A DNA stretch of 7,623 nucleotides, from contig JBEARL010000061.1 in the NCBI GenBank assembly GCA_041163265.1, positions 1-7,623 of the forward strand. Direction: 5' to 3'. A program made the position numbers and the translations under genes. Source of the DNA: CSBr16-57R1 sp041163265. GTDB lineage: Bacteria; Actinomycetota; Nitriliruptoria; Nitriliruptorales; Nitriliruptoraceae. The notes beneath the pieces are model-generated. The model searched no databases. It had not been told where the DNA came from and was given only the letters and a program-made list of their open reading frames with translations. Positions 5,374 to 7,623 of the stretch are shown piece by piece (within the stretch, counting starts at the first letter, position 1; the number at the start of each line of letters is the position of its first letter).

Positions 5374-5379
5374 TAGAAT
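5374..5379 (+). promoter_or_regulatory. -10 element of the glycine-rich protein gene
   Basis: TAGAAT matches the TATAAT consensus at five of six positions, which is rare in DNA this GC-rich. It stands 49 bases before the GTG at 5429. No good -35 hexamer is present at 16-19 bases upstream. Transcription would begin near 5386. Confidence 0.42.
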
Positions 5380-5389
5380 CCCAGCAGGA

Positions 5390-5410
5390 CCGGCCGCGTC
5401 GGGCGACCGG
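5390..5410 (+). other. Imperfect hairpin in the short leader
   Basis: Positions 5390-5397 (ccggccgc) face 5403-5410 (gcgaccgg). They form ccgg/ccgg and cgc/gcg stems with one mismatch and a five-base loop. It lies between the likely transcription start and the G-rich ribosome binding site (about 5412-5420), so it could stabilise the mRNA or limit translation. The role is inferred. Confidence 0.3.
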
Positions 5411-5428
5411 CAGGGCGGGGGTCGTGGC

Positions 5429-6703
5429 GTGCCGGAGGCCCTGACCCGCCGCCGGGCCCTCGGGGCCGCCGGTGCGGGGGCGCTCTTCTCGACCGTCGTG
5501 CTCCCGCCCGCGTCGGCGGCCGCCTCCCCCGCGGCTCCGGCGGTCATGGCCCCCGGCGCCCCGACCCAGGTCGAGGTCGCCGAGGGCACCACCACCGCCG
5601 TGCTCAGCTGGACCGCGGGCACGGGCACGACCGGCGCGGCGACCTACACCGTCGAGCACCGGGCGCGTGGCTCCTCGGGCACGTGGACGGCGTTCGCCGG
5701 CGGTGACGTCACCGTCACGGGCACCACCGCGACGGCGATCCTGCCGTCGAGCGGGTCCCAGCTCGAGTACCGGGTCTCGGCGACCGAGGGCGGCCTGACC
5801 TCCGCCCCGTCGGCGACGGCGCGTCCGGTCGCCTCGGGGGGCGACGCGGTCGTCCTGGACGTCGGCGACGCGGTGCACACGTTCACGACCGTCGGGCCGG
5901 CGACGCTGACGCTCCACGCCGACCGCACGCTCGAGGCGCTCGTCGTCGGCGGCGGCGGGGGCGGTGGCGGCAGCCTGACCGCGGACAACACCTTCGTCGC
6001 CGGCGGGGGCGGCGCGGGCGGCTTCCTCGAGCTGACCGACGGGACGGCCGTCGCGTGCGTCGCCGGCGACGCGGGCCTCGCCGTCGGTGCCGGCGGCGCG
6101 GCGACGCAGGCTGGCGGCCCGTCCACGCTGGTACTGCCGATCGAGGGAGGGACGACGACCCGGACCGCGACCGGCGGGGGCGGCGGCCGCCACGTCGAGG
6201 ACGGGTCGGCGACGGTCAGCAGCGGCACCGGGGCCTCGGGCGGCGGTGGCGTCGCGACGGCCGATACGAACGTCGGCGAGGCAGGTGAGCCTCCCACCAC
6301 CGCCCGCGACGGCGGTCCGGCGACGGCGTCCGCCGGGGGCCCCCAGTTCGGCAACGTCGGCGGCGCCGGCATGAGCGACGGCACCTACACCGCCGGCGGT
6401 GGTGGCGGTGCCGGCGGAGCGGGCGGCAGCGGCGCCGCGGGCGGGGCCGGGGGCGCAGGACGCGCGTCGAGCATGTCCGGGGTGTCGCGCGTCTACGCGG
6501 CCGGCGGTGGTGGTGGCGCCTACTCCGGCAGCGGCGGCCCCGGCGGCTCGGCGATCGGCGGGGACGGCGGCATCACGGGCAGCGCGGGCGACCCCGGTCT
6601 CGACGGCACCGGCTCGGGCGGCGGCGGTGCGCACACGAACCCCGGCGGCACCGGCGGCACCGGCATCGTCATCGTCCGGGTGCCGCTGGTCGCCGCGACG
6701 TAG
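5429..6703 (+). CDS. Tat-exported FN3 and glycine-rich surface protein
   Basis: A 424-residue protein from GTG 5429, with a G-rich ribosome binding site eight bases upstream. Residues 1-33 are a twin-arginine signal peptide: LTRRRALGAAGAGAL, then a hydrophobic stretch and PPASAAAS, so folded export by Tat is likely. Residues about 43-135 look like one fibronectin type III domain (APTQVEVAEGTTTAVLSW at 44-61, YTVEHRA, LEYRVSATEGGLTSAPS). From about 150 comes a glycine-rich domain: FTTVGPATLTL, LEALVVGGGGGGGG at 168-181, many GGGG runs, and the closing TGIVIVRVP at 411-419. This start/end pair is typical of glycine-rich proteins of the LVVGGGGGGG...GIVIIRYP kind, known from bacterial surface proteins and phage tail fibres. 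It has a single cysteine (Cys210). The function is probably surface display or adhesion; no catalytic motif is seen. It lies divergent to the GAF-ANTAR pair with 222 bp between starts. The frame is open upstream to 4310, but that part is a shadow. Confidence 0.85.
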   Translation: MPEALTRRRALGAAGAGALFSTVVLPPASAAASPAAPAVMAPGAPTQVEVAEGTTTAVLSWTAGTGTTGAATYTVEHRARGSSGTWTAFAGGDVTVTGTTATAILPSSGSQLEYRVSATEGGLTSAPSATARPVASGGDAVVLDVGDAVHTFTTVGPATLTLHADRTLEALVVGGGGGGGGSLTADNTFVAGGGGAGGFLELTDGTAVACVAGDAGLAVGAGGAATQAGGPSTLVLPIEGGTTTRTATGGGGGRHVEDGSATVSSGTGASGGGGVATADTNVGEAGEPPTTARDGGPATASAGGPQFGNVGGAGMSDGTYTAGGGGGAGGAGGSGAAGGAGGAGRASSMSGVSRVYAAGGGGGAYSGSGGPGGSAIGGDGGITGSAGDPGLDGTGSGGGGAHTNPGGTGGTGIVIVRVPLVAAT

Positions 6704-6718
6704 GTCGCGCGGGCGCAT

Positions 6719-6737
6719 CGGACCCGGCACCGGTCCG
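6719..6737. terminator. Hairpin between convergent genes
   Basis: Positions 6719-6724 (cggacc) pair with 6732-6737 (ggtccg) around a seven-base loop. The hairpin fills the 37-bp gap between the glycine-rich protein stop and the opposing gene's stop at 6741. No T-run is present. The placement suggests a shared two-way terminator. Confidence 0.48.
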
Positions 6738-6740
6738 GCG

Positions 6741-7623
6741 TCAGGTCCGCAGCGCCGCGCAGAGCTCCGGCAGGGTCGCCTCGAGGACGGCCCGCGGGAT
6801 GCGCAGCCCGGCCGCCTCGACGTCGGGGGGCAGGACCATCTCGGCGATGGTGGCGAGGTCGCCGGCGTCGAGCAGCCCGCAGACCTCGATCTGCGCCTCC
6901 CGCGGCGAGTTCGTCATGAGGAACCGCACGTCCCCGGCCGCCTCGGCGTCGGTGTAGCCGCCGACGTCCCCGTCGGTGACCCGGTGGGCGAGGATCTCGC
7001 CGGGGAGGTACTCGAAGCAGGTCGGGAACATCGTGACCGTGCCGTCGGGACGGACGGCGGCCCGGGCCGGGTCCTCGAACATGCTGACGACCTCGCCGTC
7101 GACGATGGTCTCGGCGCGGTACAGCATGACGTAGACGCGGAGGCCCGAGTCGAACGGGTACTCCCCCGTCGGCGGGTACTGGAAGTAGGGGGCCGGCAGC
7201 GGCGAGGCGATCGTGAACCGGACCCGGTAGCCGCGCGCGTCGAGCTCGGCCCAGGTCGGGGTCGGCTCGTCGACCCGGCATGCGAGCAGCGCGTCGGCGG
7301 TGAACCCGTCGGGCCAGGAGTGGGCGGCCTGGAACGCGAAGCCGGCCTCGGCGCCGGCGTCGAACGCGGCGTTCATCGCGTCCTCGTGCGCGAGGATCAG
7401 CTCGACGTCGGCGGCGAACGGCCAGCCGAGGTCCGGGTTGGTGCGGTCGAACGGGTGGGAGCCGGGCGCCGCCGGCGCGTCGGCGTCGGCGTCGGCGTCC
7501 GGCACCGCGTCCGGCTCGGGCTCCGGCTCCACGTCCGCCGCGGGGTCGGGAGCGGGCGCCGCGTCGGCGTCCGGGGCCGCGGCGTCCGACGCGTCCTCCG
7601 TCGGGGCGCCGTCGGGCGCGGCG
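6741..7623 (-). CDS. Secreted-looking protein of unknown function, 5' end outside window
   Basis: The frame is open from the right edge to TGA (6743-6741), giving 293 visible residues; the true start lies beyond 7623. The visible N-terminal part (to about 7460) is an Asp/Ala/Pro/Glu-rich linker with DADADADA and EPEPEP runs. Such linkers usually follow a signal peptide or membrane anchor, which would be off the window. The folded part has about 239 residues, beginning SHPFDRTNPDLGWPF. It contains aromatic-rich segments (PYFQYPPTGEYPFDSGLRVY; TMFPTCFEYLPGE), four cysteines (codons near 7278, 7017, 6879 and 6759) and a helical end (IPRAVLEATLPELCAAL). I recognise no family and no catalytic motif. 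Four cysteines and the linker fit an exported, disulfide-bonded domain, which is inference. A GTG at 7532 falls inside the linker, lacks a clear ribosome binding site, and is unlikely to be the start. Confidence 0.75.
   Translation of the reverse strand, partial: AAPDGAPTEDASDAAAPDADAAPAPDPAADVEPEPEPDAVPDADADADAPAAPGSHPFDRTNPDLGWPFAADVELILAHEDAMNAAFDAGAEAGFAFQAAHSWPDGFTADALLACRVDEPTPTWAELDARGYRVRFTIASPLPAPYFQYPPTGEYPFDSGLRVYVMLYRAETIVDGEVVSMFEDPARAAVRPDGTVTMFPTCFEYLPGEILAHRVTDGDVGGYTDAEAAGDVRFLMTNSPREAQIEVCGLLDAGDLATIAEMVLPPDVEAAGLRIPRAVLEATLPELCAALRT
7479..7500 (-). repeat. Hexamer tandem repeat encoding Asp-Ala
   Basis: gtcggc is repeated three times from 7479 to 7496 and then continues as gtcc. 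On the coding strand it gives Asp-Ala repeats in the linker of the right-edge gene. Nearby 7511-7529 codes a Pro-Glu repeat. Such short repeats can change copy number by slippage, which would alter linker length without breaking the frame. Confidence 0.6.

Noticed and set aside
4310..5428. Plus-strand extension upstream of the glycine-rich protein
   Set aside because: It is antisense to the two regulators. The Tat signal begins at GTG 5429, just after a good -10 box.
5207..5428. ANTAR-type twin hexaloop hairpins near the regulator genes
   Set aside because: I read both strands for stems with a six-base loop starting A and with G at position 4, and found only four-, five- and seven-base loops. 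A covariance-model search would be needed to exclude distant forms.
5207..6730. Minus-strand extension of the first GAF-ANTAR gene to 6730
   Set aside because: It is antisense to the glycine-rich gene, and the extra residues are Arg/Gly/Ala shadow sequence.
7479..7500. Direct repeats as a possible CRISPR or origin element
   Set aside because: The unit is six bases, contiguous and in frame inside a coding linker, with no spacers.

Overview
The window is about three-quarters G+C. Its protein-coding genes use G/C at nearly every third codon position, start mostly at ATG or GTG, and carry GGAGG-type ribosome binding sites. Two tandem GAF-ANTAR regulators, a Tat-type signal peptide and Ala-rich proteins point to a high-GC actinobacterium (Actinomycetota). 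The sequence does not decide the order; Thermoleophilia-like or high-GC Actinomycetia hosts are both possible. There is no rRNA, tRNA, CRISPR, insertion sequence or other clear mobile element. High G+C keeps all six frames open, so many long open frames are shadows. Genes were chosen by signal peptides, motifs, ribosome binding sites and start/stop overlaps.

Layout. Positions 1-93 hold two strong adjacent hairpins and no convincing gene. A small XRE-like helix-turn-helix protein (162-515, +) converges with, and overlaps by 29 bp, a 48-residue coiled-coil microprotein (487-633, -). Next comes a two-gene minus-strand unit joined by an ATGA overlap: a secreted four-cysteine coiled-coil protein (1171-1848) followed by a small lipoprotein (806-1174). 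Divergent from it lies an alpha/beta hydrolase (2164-2814, +) with a recognisable Ser-Asp-His triad. Its real N-terminus may start at an upstream CTG. A four-helix membrane protein follows (2893-3567, +). A hairpin-rich zone (3618-3737) separates this from a minus-strand pair of GAF-ANTAR proteins (4523-5206, then 3777-4523) joined by a TGATG overlap. Divergent from that pair is a Tat-exported FN3-plus-glycine-rich protein (5429-6703, +). The right edge holds the C-terminal part of a secreted-looking protein of unknown function (6741-7623, -), which continues beyond the window.

How the genes may work together. The GAF-ANTAR pair should act as cytosolic sensors that bind RNA and control transcription termination (known for ANTAR proteins). 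The two gene pairs with start/stop overlaps are almost certainly co-translated. Four or five of the nine proteins look exported or membrane-bound, so the region reads as an envelope or surface locus with local regulators. That link is inference from position only. No complete known system is recognisable. The least explained parts are the secreted coiled-coil/lipoprotein pair and the microprotein facing the XRE gene.
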